Assembly: GCF_002109325.1 (NCBI RefSeq)
Contig: NZ_CP015348.1
Span: 89,501-153,500 of the forward strand
Reading direction: 5' to 3'
From: Sporosarcina ureae
GTDB taxonomy: Bacteria; Bacillota; Bacilli; Bacillales_A; Planococcaceae
Length of the DNA stretch: 64,000 nucleotides
The notes beneath the pieces are model-generated. The model was not told the DNA's origin, searched no databases, and worked only from the letters and a program-made list of their open reading frames with translations. Positions 36,398 through 45,409 of this stretch are shown here, piece after piece (within the stretch, counting starts at the first letter, position 1; the number at the start of each line of letters is the position of its first letter). The translations under genes and the position numbers were made by a program.

Positions 36398-36559
36398 GAA
36401 TATAAAGGTTAAACCAAATATGGGTAGAGAAAAATAAAAGCGCAATAGTAATCATACATTTTATGCGTAATTTATGATTTATCAGAAAATTAGTTAACAA
36501 ATCTTTCTTAATTCACTAATAAAGTTTAAAATGGAAGGATATAAGGAGAGTGACATCCA

Positions 36560-38368
36560 TTGAAATATGAAAACACATGGGATTTAGAAACTATTTTTGC
36601 TGGGGGAACCCAGTCTGAAGAAGTACAAACTAAGCTTTCGGCTGTAAAAGAAGATATTGTCGTGTATGCAGATCAATTAAAAGCGTGGAATTATGATCCA
36701 GCGAACGGTGCTTCTACACTAGCTGAATTATTGAAACAGCAAGAAGTCATTGGGAAAGGTTTAGGGCAGGTTGGTACATTCATCAATATGTGGCGAGACG
36801 CTTTCATGGATGATGCGCATGCAAGCGTTGTCAAAGGCCAAGTGATGGAGTCAGGTAGTGAAATTCAGCAATTGTCTACGATCTTTACGAAGAAACTTGT
36901 AGCGATTTCGGATGAAAATTGGGAAAAGCTTTTGCAAGCTGATACGTTACACGAAATCAGCTTTGCGTTGAATGAAATACGCGAAGAAGGTAAACGTTTA
37001 TTATCTGAAGACGAAGAAAAGCTGATTGCTAAATTAAATAAAGATGGCCTTGCAGCATGGAGCGATTTGTATAATACGGTGGGCTCCACGATGACGGTTC
37101 CTTTTACAGATAAAGACGGTGACACAACGGACTTATCCATTGGGCAAGCGATGAACAAAATGTACGCTGATCCGGATCCACAAGTCCGTGCAGACCTTTT
37201 TGACAGCTGGGAGAAAACGTGGTCGACGAACGGACCGATCTTTGCGGATATCTTGAATCACTTGGCAGGTTACCGCCTGACATTGCAAGAAGTACACGGG
37301 AGAACAGGCCATTTAGAAGAACCACTTGAATATAATCGGATGTCCGAAGAGACGTTGTCTGCGATGTGGTCGGCAGTGGATGCGCAGAAACAAACGTTTA
37401 TTGATTACTTAGGACAAAAAGCAGATTTATTTGGCGTAGAAAAACTTGGTTGGCAAGACGTGGCGGCTCCTGTTGCAGTAGGGGAAACGAAACCGACTCG
37501 TTTCACTTACGATGAAGCATGCGATTTCATTATTGAAAATTTCGCTTCATTCGGACCGAAACTCACCTCCTTCACAAAGCATGCACTTGAAAATCGCTGG
37601 GTTGAAGCGGAAGATCGTTCGAATAAGCGCCCAGGCGGTTATTGCACAAGCTTGCCTGAATTCAAAGAGTCGCGTATTTTCATGACCTTCACAGGTTCAC
37701 CAAGTGATACGAGTACATTAGCGCATGAACTAGGGCATGCCTTCCACAGTCACGTCATGAAAGATCTACCCGAACTAAATCAAGGGTATGCGATGAACGT
37801 GGCGGAAACGGCCAGTACGTTTGCTGAGACCATTATTGCAGATGCTACGGTGAAAAATGCTGCATCGGATGAAGAGAAAATTTCTTTGCTTGCCAATAAA
37901 TTAGAAGGTGCAACGGCTATGTTTTTAAATATCCGTGCCCGCTTTATATTCGAGGATAAATTCTATACGGAGCGCGCAAATGGCATCGTTTCGGAAACTC
38001 GTTTGAATGAATTAATGGTCGAAGCGCAAAAAGAAGCATTCGGTGATAGCTTGTCTTCTTACCATCCACATTTCTGGGCAGCGAAATTACACTTCTTTAT
38101 CGATAGTGTACCGTTCTATAACTTCCCGTACACATTTGGGTATTTGTTCAGCTTAGGGATCTACGCGGAATACTTGAAACAACCTGAAGGATTTGAAGAG
38201 AAGTATATCGCGTTATTGCAAGATACAGGATCGATGAAAGTAGAAGATTTAGCGAAGAAGCATTTAGATGTAGATATTACAAAAGAAGATTTCTGGGCGG
38301 CTGGCATTGCGCTCGTTGCGAAAGACGTAGAAGAGTTTGTTGAACTGACGGACGCCTTACAGAAGTAA
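36560..38368 (+). CDS. pepF: Oligoendopeptidase F (M3 family)
   Basis: A 602-aa zinc oligopeptidase of the M3B/PepF group, which degrades cytoplasmic peptides. The zinc motif is His389-Glu390-Leu-Gly-His393 (LAHELGHAFHSHVM), with the third ligand Glu in NVAETASTFAETI. The TTG at 36560 has AAGGAGAG upstream. Length is standard. A possible tiny membrane-protein gene follows 20 bases later, before the shared terminator. Confidence 0.92.
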   Translation: MKYENTWDLETIFAGGTQSEEVQTKLSAVKEDIVVYADQLKAWNYDPANGASTLAELLKQQEVIGKGLGQVGTFINMWRDAFMDDAHASVVKGQVMESGSEIQQLSTIFTKKLVAISDENWEKLLQADTLHEISFALNEIREEGKRLLSEDEEKLIAKLNKDGLAAWSDLYNTVGSTMTVPFTDKDGDTTDLSIGQAMNKMYADPDPQVRADLFDSWEKTWSTNGPIFADILNHLAGYRLTLQEVHGRTGHLEEPLEYNRMSEETLSAMWSAVDAQKQTFIDYLGQKADLFGVEKLGWQDVAAPVAVGETKPTRFTYDEACDFIIENFASFGPKLTSFTKHALENRWVEAEDRSNKRPGGYCTSLPEFKESRIFMTFTGSPSDTSTLAHELGHAFHSHVMKDLPELNQGYAMNVAETASTFAETIIADATVKNAASDEEKISLLANKLEGATAMFLNIRARFIFEDKFYTERANGIVSETRLNELMVEAQKEAFGDSLSSYHPHFWAAKLHFFIDSVPFYNFPYTFGYLFSLGIYAEYLKQPEGFEEKYIALLQDTGSMKVEDLAKKHLDVDITKEDFWAAGIALVAKDVEEFVELTDALQK

Positions 38369-38388
38369 ACTTGAAGGAGTGAAGTCCG

Positions 38389-38472
38389 ATTACAATCATT
38401 ATCATGGTGATCGTCGGTGTATTGATGGTGGTCGCGGGGTATAAAACTGCGCAAAAGATCAATAAAAGGTAA
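38389..38472 (+). CDS. Possible small membrane protein with ATT start
   Basis: A 27-codon frame running ATT to TAA, with AAGGAG placed exactly 9 bases before the ATT. Reading the first residue as Met, the product is MTIIIMVIVGVLMVVAGYKT then AQKINKR: one hydrophobic helix followed by a basic tail, a common layout for small membrane proteins. No ATG, GTG or TTG lies at usable spacing (the first in-frame ATG is 24 bases from the ribosome site). Non-canonical ATT starts are rare, known mainly for infC. It sits between pepF and a terminator, so it would be cotranscribed with pepF. Confidence 0.45.
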   Translation: MTIIIMVIVGVLMVVAGYKTAQKINKR

Positions 38473-38481
38473 TAGAAAGCG

Positions 38482-38520
38482 AAAAAATCCCGATTCTCTT
38501 ATTTAAGAATCGGGATTTTT
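38482..38520. terminator. Bidirectional terminator between pepF and brnQ
   Basis: AAAAATCCCGATTCT and its complement around a short loop, with T-runs on both strands. Confidence 0.88.
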
Positions 38521-38528
38521 GATTGGAT

Positions 38529-39830
38529 TTATTGATTTTCTTGATGATTAAACGTATCCATAATGTAACCAACAATGGCAGCGACGAGCGCGGGTAAAGC
38601 CCAGCCAAGTCCTTGTTCGAAAAATGGAATAAATTCTAGCCAGTCAGTCAAGCGATCCGAACTGTACCCTATGCTAGTCAGTATTTCGTATAACGCAAAA
38701 ACAGTTGTGATAAATATGGAAAGTCGATACATCATCTTTCCGCCACCTGCAACGTGTTGGAATAACGAAAGAATGACTAGCACGATGGAGATCGGATAAA
38801 TAAACACTAATAAAGGTATAGCCAAAGCTAAAATGGCATTCAATCCTAAATTGGATACTAACAACGCGAACAATACAAAAATAGCGACATACGCCTGGTA
38901 ACTCAATTTTGGGTAAATTTCATTGAAAAATCTTGAACAGGCATTAATTAGACCGACACAAGTTGTTAAACAAGCCAACATGACAATGATTCCGAAAAGT
39001 AGTCCGCCGCCGCTTGGGAACAACATGCGAGCTGCTTCCGTTAATACTTCTGCGCCATTTCCAAAAGATTGTTCATTTGGAATCACTTTGCCGATCCACC
39101 CGAGTGAGAAATAGACAGTGGCCAATCCGATACTTGCGATGAAGCCGGCACCGAGAGTCCCTTTAACAAGCTCCGCCTTCGATCTGGAACCTTTGTCTTT
39201 TAGCGCGTTGATCACGACAATTCCAAACGCCAGCGCTGCGACAGCGTCCATTGTGAAATAGCCTTCCAAGAAGCCAGTTACGAATGGGGCTGATGCATAA
39301 TCTGCTTGTGGAGCAGAAGATATGTTATCAAATTTGATGAAAGCTTGGACAACGAGTACCCCTAAAACTAGCAAAAGAATAGGCGTTAAAAATTGGCCAA
39401 TTCGATCCACGATTTTTTTAGGGTTTAAGCTGATGTAATAGGTTAAACCGAAAAATAATATAGAGAATATAAGCAATGGGATGCTGCCATTCACTTCAAC
39501 GATTTGTTTGAACCCTAACTCATATGCAACATTTGAAGCTCTCGGTATACCGTAAAAGGCTCCAATGGACATATAGATAATGATGGCAAAAATCATTCCG
39601 AACACTTTATGTACACGGTTCCCCATCGACAATAGTCCGTTATCAGACAAGGCGATCGCCATGATTGCCATGAAAGGCAGTAGTACGCCTGTGATGAGGA
39701 AGCCCGTAATGGCGGGTGCAAAGTTCGTGCCTGATTCTAATCCAAGAAATGGTGGAAAGATGAGATTTCCAGCTCCGAAGAATAAGGAGAAAAGCATGAA
39801 TCCTGTGAATAGTATGTGTTTTTTACTCAC
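38529..39830 (-). CDS. brnQ: Branched-chain amino acid transporter (LIVCS family)
   Basis: A 433-aa Na+/H+-coupled Leu/Ile/Val carrier with 12 predicted transmembrane segments. It shows the family signature near the N-terminus (LFFGAGNLIFPPFLGLESG) and TCVGLINACSRFF in the C-terminal half. The GTG at 39830 has AGGAGG seven bases upstream. A T-box leader lies about 240 bases upstream on the same strand, so import rises when the cognate charged tRNA is low. Functionally it feeds the bkd pathway at the start of the window. Confidence 0.93.
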   Translation of the reverse strand: MSKKHILFTGFMLFSLFFGAGNLIFPPFLGLESGTNFAPAITGFLITGVLLPFMAIMAIALSDNGLLSMGNRVHKVFGMIFAIIIYMSIGAFYGIPRASNVAYELGFKQIVEVNGSIPLLIFSILFFGLTYYISLNPKKIVDRIGQFLTPILLLVLGVLVVQAFIKFDNISSAPQADYASAPFVTGFLEGYFTMDAVAALAFGIVVINALKDKGSRSKAELVKGTLGAGFIASIGLATVYFSLGWIGKVIPNEQSFGNGAEVLTEAARMLFPSGGGLLFGIIVMLACLTTCVGLINACSRFFNEIYPKLSYQAYVAIFVLFALLVSNLGLNAILALAIPLLVFIYPISIVLVILSLFQHVAGGGKMMYRLSIFITTVFALYEILTSIGYSSDRLTDWLEFIPFFEQGLGWALPALVAAIVGYIMDTFNHQENQ

Positions 39831-40063
39831 TATAATACCTCCTGGTGTGTTTTGTGTGTGCCTAGAGTAAAATGATAGTACATAATATTACTATATAGAG
39901 TTATTGTAATCTAGAATATTGCGACTTCACAAAATATAGTGTCAATTGTATCGATAATTTACCCAATACCGATGATTCGACATATACGTTTCACCGCAAA
40001 ATTGATTCCGATCAATCGGGTACGATGTGCAGCTTACATCTTCATTCCTTTATTTTTGCGCAT

Positions 40064-40340
40064 AAAAAACTCGCCCCCTAAATAGGGACGAGTCTTTACT
40101 CGCGATACCACCCATGTTCGAAAATCTTCGTAAAACGATAGAAAAATTACAAACACTATCATCATACGATTATACATGTTCCATTTAACGGCGGAAGTCC
40201 GGCAAAATTTACTATTTTCAACTTTGCATCTTGGAGATGATTTTCCGACATGATCTGTTCATCAGCTTTCACCAAATGCTGACTCTCTCGGGAACAGGAT
40301 TCCTATCGTACTCTTTCTCGTCACTGAATATTATATACTA
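40064..40340 (-). ncRNA. T-box riboswitch upstream of brnQ, probably isoleucine
   Basis: On the minus strand the T-box GGTGGTATCGCG lies at 40111-40100. The terminator (ACTCGTCCCTA and AGGGGGCGAGT, then TTTTTT) is at about 40096-40064. Stem I has GAGTACGA (AGTA motif) and, on its 3' side, GGAAAATCA; ATC at 40241-40239 is the most likely specifier (Ile). The variable base T fits the A discriminator of tRNA-Ile better than an Asn reading of the shifted codon AAT. A promoter is likely at 40376-40340. About 230 bases separate terminator and brnQ start. Confidence 0.82.
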
Positions 40341-40526
40341 CAATACAATTTAACAGACAACTATTAGAAAGGTCAATACCTTTTAATATATTCGGAATAT
40401 TGAAACGCGTTCACATATTGGAGTAAGAGGGAAGATAATACAACGATAGAAAGTTTAGTATTTTTATTGTGTTTTGGAAGAGTTTCATTCACTAATTACT
40501 GGACTTTATGGCTTTTAAACGCATTT

Positions 40527-41231
40527 TCAATAATATGTACTAAGCAGAGCGACGATTAGTGTAGAGACACTCAAAATGCAAGTAATAGTTCGCAAGTTGT
40601 TCAGTAGTGTCCAACGAGATTCAAAACGTACTCTTAATTCATTCCATTTAGCATCGCTTGCAGGTAATTCTGCAGAGATAATGGCTTTATTTAACGGAAG
40701 ATTTCCTAAGAAAGTAATAAGTAAAGTCGCGATATAGAAGATCAATGCGATCGATCCTAAAACAATTTGAGAAGACTGCTGCATCAAAACAGCTACTACA
40801 ATAAATCCGATTTGCGCTAGAAGAGCACCGTTTGAAATGATAAGGAAAAGTGGATTGGCTACGGATGAAGTCAAGTGTCTACTGGCAAGAACGAAAGTAC
40901 GATCTTCTGCTTTACGTAGACCGGGCATGACGGAGTTGGCGTATGCAAAGACGATACCAGCCATCATGCCGGTTGTGAGTACAGCAAGTCCCGCTAAAAC
41001 TGTAAAGAGTAATGACTTATTGTCTTCGATTGGCTCATTTTGTTCAGCCATCAACCCTTCACTCAATTCCGTGGATTTTAGTGCGGCCGGTTGCGAAAAA
41101 TTGAATTGCTGTAACGGAAGGTCATTCATCTCAGGATGGGGTACATTATCCGAAGCAAATGCTGTCGATGGCAATAGCGATAGGCAGAAAATGACTAAGA
41201 CAGCACGAAACCCTGTAAATAATCCATTCAT
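40527..41231 (-). CDS. DUF1772 (anthrone oxygenase-like) membrane protein
   Basis: A 234-aa protein. It starts with a signal-like hydrophobic segment (about residues 5-27, ending STAFASDN) and a polar stretch of about 45 residues. The DUF1772 domain then follows with four predicted membrane helices (MMAGIVFAYANSVMPGL near residue 88). Fungal members are anthrone oxygenases; bacterial roles are unknown. The ATG at 41231 has AAAGGAG ten bases upstream and replaces an earlier in-frame ATG. It lies 42 bases after the TetR gene, probably in one operon. Confidence 0.75.
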   Translation of the reverse strand: MNGLFTGFRAVLVIFCLSLLPSTAFASDNVPHPEMNDLPLQQFNFSQPAALKSTELSEGLMAEQNEPIEDNKSLLFTVLAGLAVLTTGMMAGIVFAYANSVMPGLRKAEDRTFVLASRHLTSSVANPLFLIISNGALLAQIGFIVVAVLMQQSSQIVLGSIALIFYIATLLITFLGNLPLNKAIISAELPASDAKWNELRVRFESRWTLLNNLRTITCILSVSTLIVALLSTYY

Positions 41232-41273
41232 ATGTGTGTATATCTCCTTTAGTGTGTGCATGTCACGCGTTAT

Positions 41274-41831
41274 TCAATTGTCATGCTTGTGAAGTAAATG
41301 AGGAATAGCTAATTGAATAAATTCCTCTGGTGTGATCTCGTTACTCTTTCTTTTCCATTCTACAGAAGCTCCATAGATTCCCCAGCTCAAGATGACAGCG
41401 GTAATCTTCAACCCTTCATCTTCTTCTGTTTTATGTTGTTTTAACAGCATTCTATAAAAAATGATTTCGAGCTGTTCTCGAATATTCCGAGCAATCGTAT
41501 CTTCGTATCCCCTGTGACAACGGTTCGATAAGGATTTTTGGAAGTTCGTGATCGCTACAAAAATACTCGTGATCACTTCTTCGTTTAATTCATTGCCTTG
41601 ATAATTGCTGCAATCCAAATTCACTACTAACACTTCAGATAATACCTTTTCCAATAAGTCATATATATCCTCAAAGTGATAATAGAACGTTGCACGATTA
41701 ATCATCGCTTCCGCCGCAATATCTGTAACCGTAATATCTTTAAATTCTTTTTTACCCGACAGTTCCATAAAAGTATCCATGATTAATTTACGTGTACGTA
41801 GAATTCGTGGGTCCGTCTTGGGTTGATTCAT
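41274..41831 (-). CDS. TetR/AcrR-family transcriptional regulator
   Basis: A 185-aa TetR-type repressor. The N-terminal helix-turn-helix is TVTDIAAEAMINRATFYYHF (residues about 35-54); the C-terminal ligand domain is of the short TetR_C type with an internal cysteine pair (NRCHRGYED, NLDCSN). ATG follows AGTAGGAGGG. It precedes the DUF1772 gene and is divergent from the SpxH-like gene. The 245-base spacer holds GACAATGTC and other weak symmetries, but no operator I would defend. Confidence 0.85.
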   Translation of the reverse strand: MNQPKTDPRILRTRKLIMDTFMELSGKKEFKDITVTDIAAEAMINRATFYYHFEDIYDLLEKVLSEVLVVNLDCSNYQGNELNEEVITSIFVAITNFQKSLSNRCHRGYEDTIARNIREQLEIIFYRMLLKQHKTEEDEGLKITAVILSWGIYGASVEWKRKSNEITPEEFIQLAIPHLLHKHDN

Positions 41832-42076
41832 GTCGTTTTCCCTCCTACTTTTCCGACAATGTCTTCAATGTGTTGTATAAGCGACAAAACCAAGGTTCTA
41901 TTGGTGTTGATCATTTTCATTATGGTATAGAATTTAGTTGTAGGCAAATGATTAGCGCGTAAAGCAGAGGATACGAAACGTAATTAAATTTTTCGCTAGC
42001 AGTGGAAATTAGAAAAAATAGATTCGAACGGAAGAAAGCGCGGATTCCGTAAACTATAGAAAAGGGGAATAATACA

Positions 42077-43006
42077 TTGAAAAACAACAATAATATGATG
42101 TGTGATATGGAAACAGGAATATGTGGAGAAGCAGGAAGCGATGAAATGGAAATGATCGATTTTAATCAGCCAGCAAAAGAGATTAATTTGTATTATGTGA
42201 CGGATCCTATATGTTCTCATTGTTGGGCGATTGAACCTGAGCTTCGTCGATTTGTAGAACAATATGGTCATTATTTCAACATGCATACGGTGATGGGCGG
42301 TTTATTGGAAAAATGGCATGACGGGCCGATCGATCCTGGAAATGGTATTTATAAGCCGGCTGACGTGGCGGGTCATTGGAGAGAAGTTGGAGAACATTCA
42401 AGAATGTCGATTGATGGTAGTTTAATGGTTGATAATCCAGTCCAATCTTCGTATCCTCCGTCTCGTGTATTTAAAATTATTCAAAAGAATCATGGCGACA
42501 CATTGGCATCTGCCTATTTACGACGTACAAGAGAAGAGCTTTTCGTATTCAATCAAAATATTTCAGAACGCGCTGAGATGGTTGGAATCGTCAATGCACT
42601 TGGCCTTGATGGAGAAGCGATTGTCAATGAAGCTGAACAACCAATCGGACAACAATTATTGAATGAAGACTTTGCACAAGCTAGAAGTTTAGGCGCAACG
42701 GGTTTCCCAAGCATTATTATGATCAATGCAAAAAATAAAGGCTTGAAAATTGTAGGGGGTCGTCCACTTGAATCCTACGTAGATGGATTAAAAAAAGTTC
42801 TTGACGTGGACACACTACAACCAAAGCCACAACCAGCAATTTCTAGCTTACTTGAAAAAGAAAGACTACTTTTCTCAAAAGAAATTGAAGTGATGTACGA
42901 TGTAGAACAATCTGACGTAGCTTCTTATGTAGAAAAAGAACTTTCACCGAATCAATATCAAGCAAAAGAAATTCTAGGAGAAGTCTATTTCACAACTACT
43001 GAATGA
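42077..43006 (+). CDS. SpxH (YjbH)/DsbA-like thioredoxin-fold protein
   Basis: A 309-aa DsbA-family protein of the SpxH/YjbH type: a thioredoxin fold with Cys-x-x-Cys (TDPICSHCWAIEPELRRF), an all-helical insertion and a C-terminal extension of about 70 residues. In B. subtilis and Staphylococcus, YjbH is the adaptor that delivers the stress regulator Spx to ClpXP. The sequence is similar across its length but diverged, and it lies in a detoxification cluster, so it may be a second SpxH-like protein rather than the housekeeping one. TTG start after AGGGGAA. The next gene starts 15 bases later. Confidence 0.72.
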   Translation: MKNNNNMMCDMETGICGEAGSDEMEMIDFNQPAKEINLYYVTDPICSHCWAIEPELRRFVEQYGHYFNMHTVMGGLLEKWHDGPIDPGNGIYKPADVAGHWREVGEHSRMSIDGSLMVDNPVQSSYPPSRVFKIIQKNHGDTLASAYLRRTREELFVFNQNISERAEMVGIVNALGLDGEAIVNEAEQPIGQQLLNEDFAQARSLGATGFPSIIMINAKNKGLKIVGGRPLESYVDGLKKVLDVDTLQPKPQPAISSLLEKERLLFSKEIEVMYDVEQSDVASYVEKELSPNQYQAKEILGEVYFTTTE

Positions 43007-43020
43007 AAAGGAGAATGATT

Positions 43021-43326
43021 ATGAGCTATATTGCACAAGTTGATTTTAAAATGGATGGACCGTTTGGAGAAGAAATGGCAGAAGGGTTTGCTGATTTGGC
43101 GAAAAGCATCAATGAAGAAGAGGGATTCATTTGGAAAATATGGACGGAAGATCCTGAAGCCAAAGAAGCCGGTGGAATTTACAATTTCGAAACAAAAGAA
43201 TCGGCTGAAAAATATGTAGAGATGCATACAAAGAGATTAGCTAGCTTTGGTATTACGGGCGTTAACGCAAAAATCTTTGCTGTTAATTCTACATTGACTG
43301 CGATCAATAAAGGACCTGTAAACTAA
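43021..43326 (+). CDS. YdhR-family antibiotic-biosynthesis-monooxygenase-like protein
   Basis: A 101-aa dimeric alpha/beta barrel protein matching the YdhR family in length and sequence (YIAQVDFKMDGPFGEEM, EAGGIYNFETKESAEKYVEMH). Relatives are cofactor-free quinone-forming monooxygenases. The ATG at 43021 has AAGGAG eight bases upstream. Cotranscribed with the SpxH-like gene and followed by a terminator. Confidence 0.8.
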   Translation: MSYIAQVDFKMDGPFGEEMAEGFADLAKSINEEEGFIWKIWTEDPEAKEAGGIYNFETKESAEKYVEMHTKRLASFGITGVNAKIFAVNSTLTAINKGPVN

Positions 43327-43363
43327 ATTACTAGAAGTATTTCTGTAAAACACGTACTATAAC

Positions 43364-43399
43364 ATAAAATCGACTTCCTTTTGGATAGTCGATTTTATT
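43364..43399 (+). terminator. Terminator after the YdhR-like gene
   Basis: ATAAAATCGACT pairs with AGTCGATTTTAT around an 11-base loop, with a T-rich right arm. Confidence 0.75.
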
Positions 43400-43427
43400 G
43401 TATACGATGAAAAAGGAGGAGTTACGA

Positions 43428-44165
43428 TTGTTACAAAAACTCGCAGCAGGAAATCATGCCGTGCCATTTAGAGGACCTTTCACTATTACACGCGTTCAAC
43501 CAGGCGATATTCTTGGCGATGAAACAACAGACACAGCGTTTGGCCCATTAGCAATCATTGACCATGCGGTGATGAAAAAAGGGTTAACGATTAAAATGCA
43601 CCAGCATATCAATGATGAAATTTTAAGCTATATTGGCTCTGGCGTCATGCATCATCGTGATTCTGCAGGATTTGAAGCGCCGATTGCTCGTGGGAAATTA
43701 ATGTTGATGAATGCAGGAGCAGGGTTTTGGCATGAAGAAAAAGTAAAAGAAGATGAAGTAGAAATGCTTCAAATCTTCGTGCGACCGAATGAAACCGATC
43801 TATCACCGGAAATTCAATTTCATGATAAACCGGTAGACAATAAGGATTGGTATGTCATGGTAGGGCCTGAAGGTAGCGAAGCCCCATTGTATGTACGACA
43901 ACAAGTCTACATTCTAGACGCGCATCCTAAAGCAGGTGAAGTGGTTGACGTTCCAAGCTATTCAAGTCTCACTCCTTTCCTATACGTCATGAATGGAGAG
44001 ATTACGATGGAGCATCTGACAATTGGCAAACAAGAAGCGGTAACCGATCCAGTCAATCCACTACCATCGTTTGTCGCGAATGAAGATACTACACTTGTCC
44101 TGTTCTTTGTTGAAATGACTGCGACTATGTCTATGGGTGGAACTATTAGTGGGTTGAAGAAGTAG
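43428..44165 (+). CDS. Pirin-family protein
   Basis: A 245-aa bicupin of the pirin family. The metal motif is MHQHINDEILSYIGSGVMHH; a second conserved stretch GAGFWHEE follows. Bacterial pirins include quercetin 2,3-dioxygenases and redox-responsive regulators, and the setting here favours an aromatic or electrophile role. I place the start at TTG 43428, 9 bases after AAGGAGG; the frame's upstream codons overlap that site. It lies between a terminator and the broken dioxygenase gene. Confidence 0.85.
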   Translation: MLQKLAAGNHAVPFRGPFTITRVQPGDILGDETTDTAFGPLAIIDHAVMKKGLTIKMHQHINDEILSYIGSGVMHHRDSAGFEAPIARGKLMLMNAGAGFWHEEKVKEDEVEMLQIFVRPNETDLSPEIQFHDKPVDNKDWYVMVGPEGSEAPLYVRQQVYILDAHPKAGEVVDVPSYSSLTPFLYVMNGEITMEHLTIGKQEAVTDPVNPLPSFVANEDTTLVLFFVEMTATMSMGGTISGLKK

Positions 44166-44196
44166 CCACGAATAAATGAATTTACAATTTTATGTG

Positions 44197-44225
44197 TTGA
44201 CAATGAAATTTACCCGTGTTATATT
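44197..44225 (+). promoter_or_regulatory. SigA promoter of the broken dioxygenase gene
   Basis: TTGACA (44197-44202), 17 bases, TATATT (44220-44225): a strong match, directly followed by the palindromic operator. Confidence 0.75.
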
Positions 44226-44243
44226 TATATTGAATTCGAGATA
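44226..44243 (+). promoter_or_regulatory. MhqR-like operator A
   Basis: TATATTGAATTCGAGATA matches 16 of 18 bases of the palindrome TATCTCGAATTCGAGATA, which I recall as the B. subtilis MhqR operator. It begins right after the -10 and covers the expected transcription start, a repressing position. A left half-site (TGTCTCGAATT) follows at 44308-44318. Confidence 0.7.
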
Positions 44244-44358
44244 GGTTAATTAATCGCAAAAGCAATTGACGCTAATTTAAAGACAATCTCTTTTTTTTAA
44301 ACAAATTTGTCTCGAATTAATAGTATATGAAAACGAGCTAATATATAGGAGGATGTAT

Positions 44359-45342
44359 ATGAACCATTTAAAAGGAATTCATCACGTAACAGCTATTACG
44401 AGTAGTGCAGAAAAGAATTATGATTTTTTCACCTTGTATTAGGAATGCGTCTCGTAAAGAAAACTGTCAATCAAGATGATGTGCAAACCTACCACTTATT
44501 CTTCGCAGACGATAAAGGCTCGGCTGGAACAGATATGACATTTTTCGATTTCCCGGGTATTCCAAAAGGTACGCATGGTACGAATGAAATTTATAAAACT
44601 TCATTCCGTGTACCGACAGATGCGGCACTTGATTACTGGATGAAACGTTTTGAAAAATATGAAGTACAACATAATGGAATCGAAGAAGTTTTCGGTAAAA
44701 AGACGTTTTCATTTGTAGACTTTGATGATCAACAATATATGTTAGTTTCCGATGAGTTGAACGAAGGTATTGAGTCAGGAACACCTTGGTAAAATGGTCC
44801 CGTACCATTGGAGTTCGCCATTACAGGTTTAGGACCTATTCATATTCGTATCGCTGAATTTGATAAGTTTAAAGGTGTTTTGGAAAATGCAATGTTCATG
44901 CGAAAATTTTGCAAGTGAAGGTTCATTCCATTTATTCGAAGTGGGTGAAGGTGGAAATGGCGCGCAAGTCATCGTGGAACATAATGAAACGTTACCTGAA
45001 GGTCGACAAGGATTTGGTACAGTGCATTACGCAGCTTTCCGCGTGGAAGATACGAACGTATTGCATGAATGGATAAATCATATGCAATCATCGGATTTTA
45101 GAACTTCAGGCTATGTGGATCGCTTCTTCTTTGAATCTTTATACGCAGCAGTCGCGCCTGGCATTCTATTTGAATGGGCAACAGATGGTCCTGGATTCAT
45201 GGGAGACGAACCGTATGAAACAGTTGGGGAGATTCTTTCATTACCACCATTCCTTGAAGGACACCGCGAAGAAATTGAAGCAAAAGTTAGACCGATCGAT
45301 ACAGTACGTAGCACACGTACATTTGATAAAGAGTATTTGTAA
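44359..45342 (+). pseudogene. Broken VOC-family ring-cleaving dioxygenase (MhqO-like)
   Basis: The reading frame starts well at ATG 44359 (MNHLKGIHHVTAITSSAEK) after AGGAGG. It then breaks near 44432, where one base appears lost (frame shifts and meets TAG at 44440-44442). It resumes as GMRLVKKTVNQDDVQTYHLFF, meets an in-frame TAA at 44790-44792 where a paralogue-like Gln would fit, and shifts again near 44911 in a run of four T (one extra base). It then continues through SEGSFHLFEVGEGG to 45342. All three pieces align in order with the intact dioxygenase at 47259, so this is one decayed gene with two frameshifts and one nonsense codon. Confidence 0.85.
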
Positions 45343-45409
45343 GGAGTTGGAATGAACAATGAGTTTTTTCAGTAAATTATTTGGAACAAAACAACAGGAG
45401 GAAATAAAA

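Noticed and set aside
44308..44325. Full MhqR operator B
   Set aside because: Only the left half (TGTCTCGAATT) matches; the right half does not, so it is treated as a half-site.
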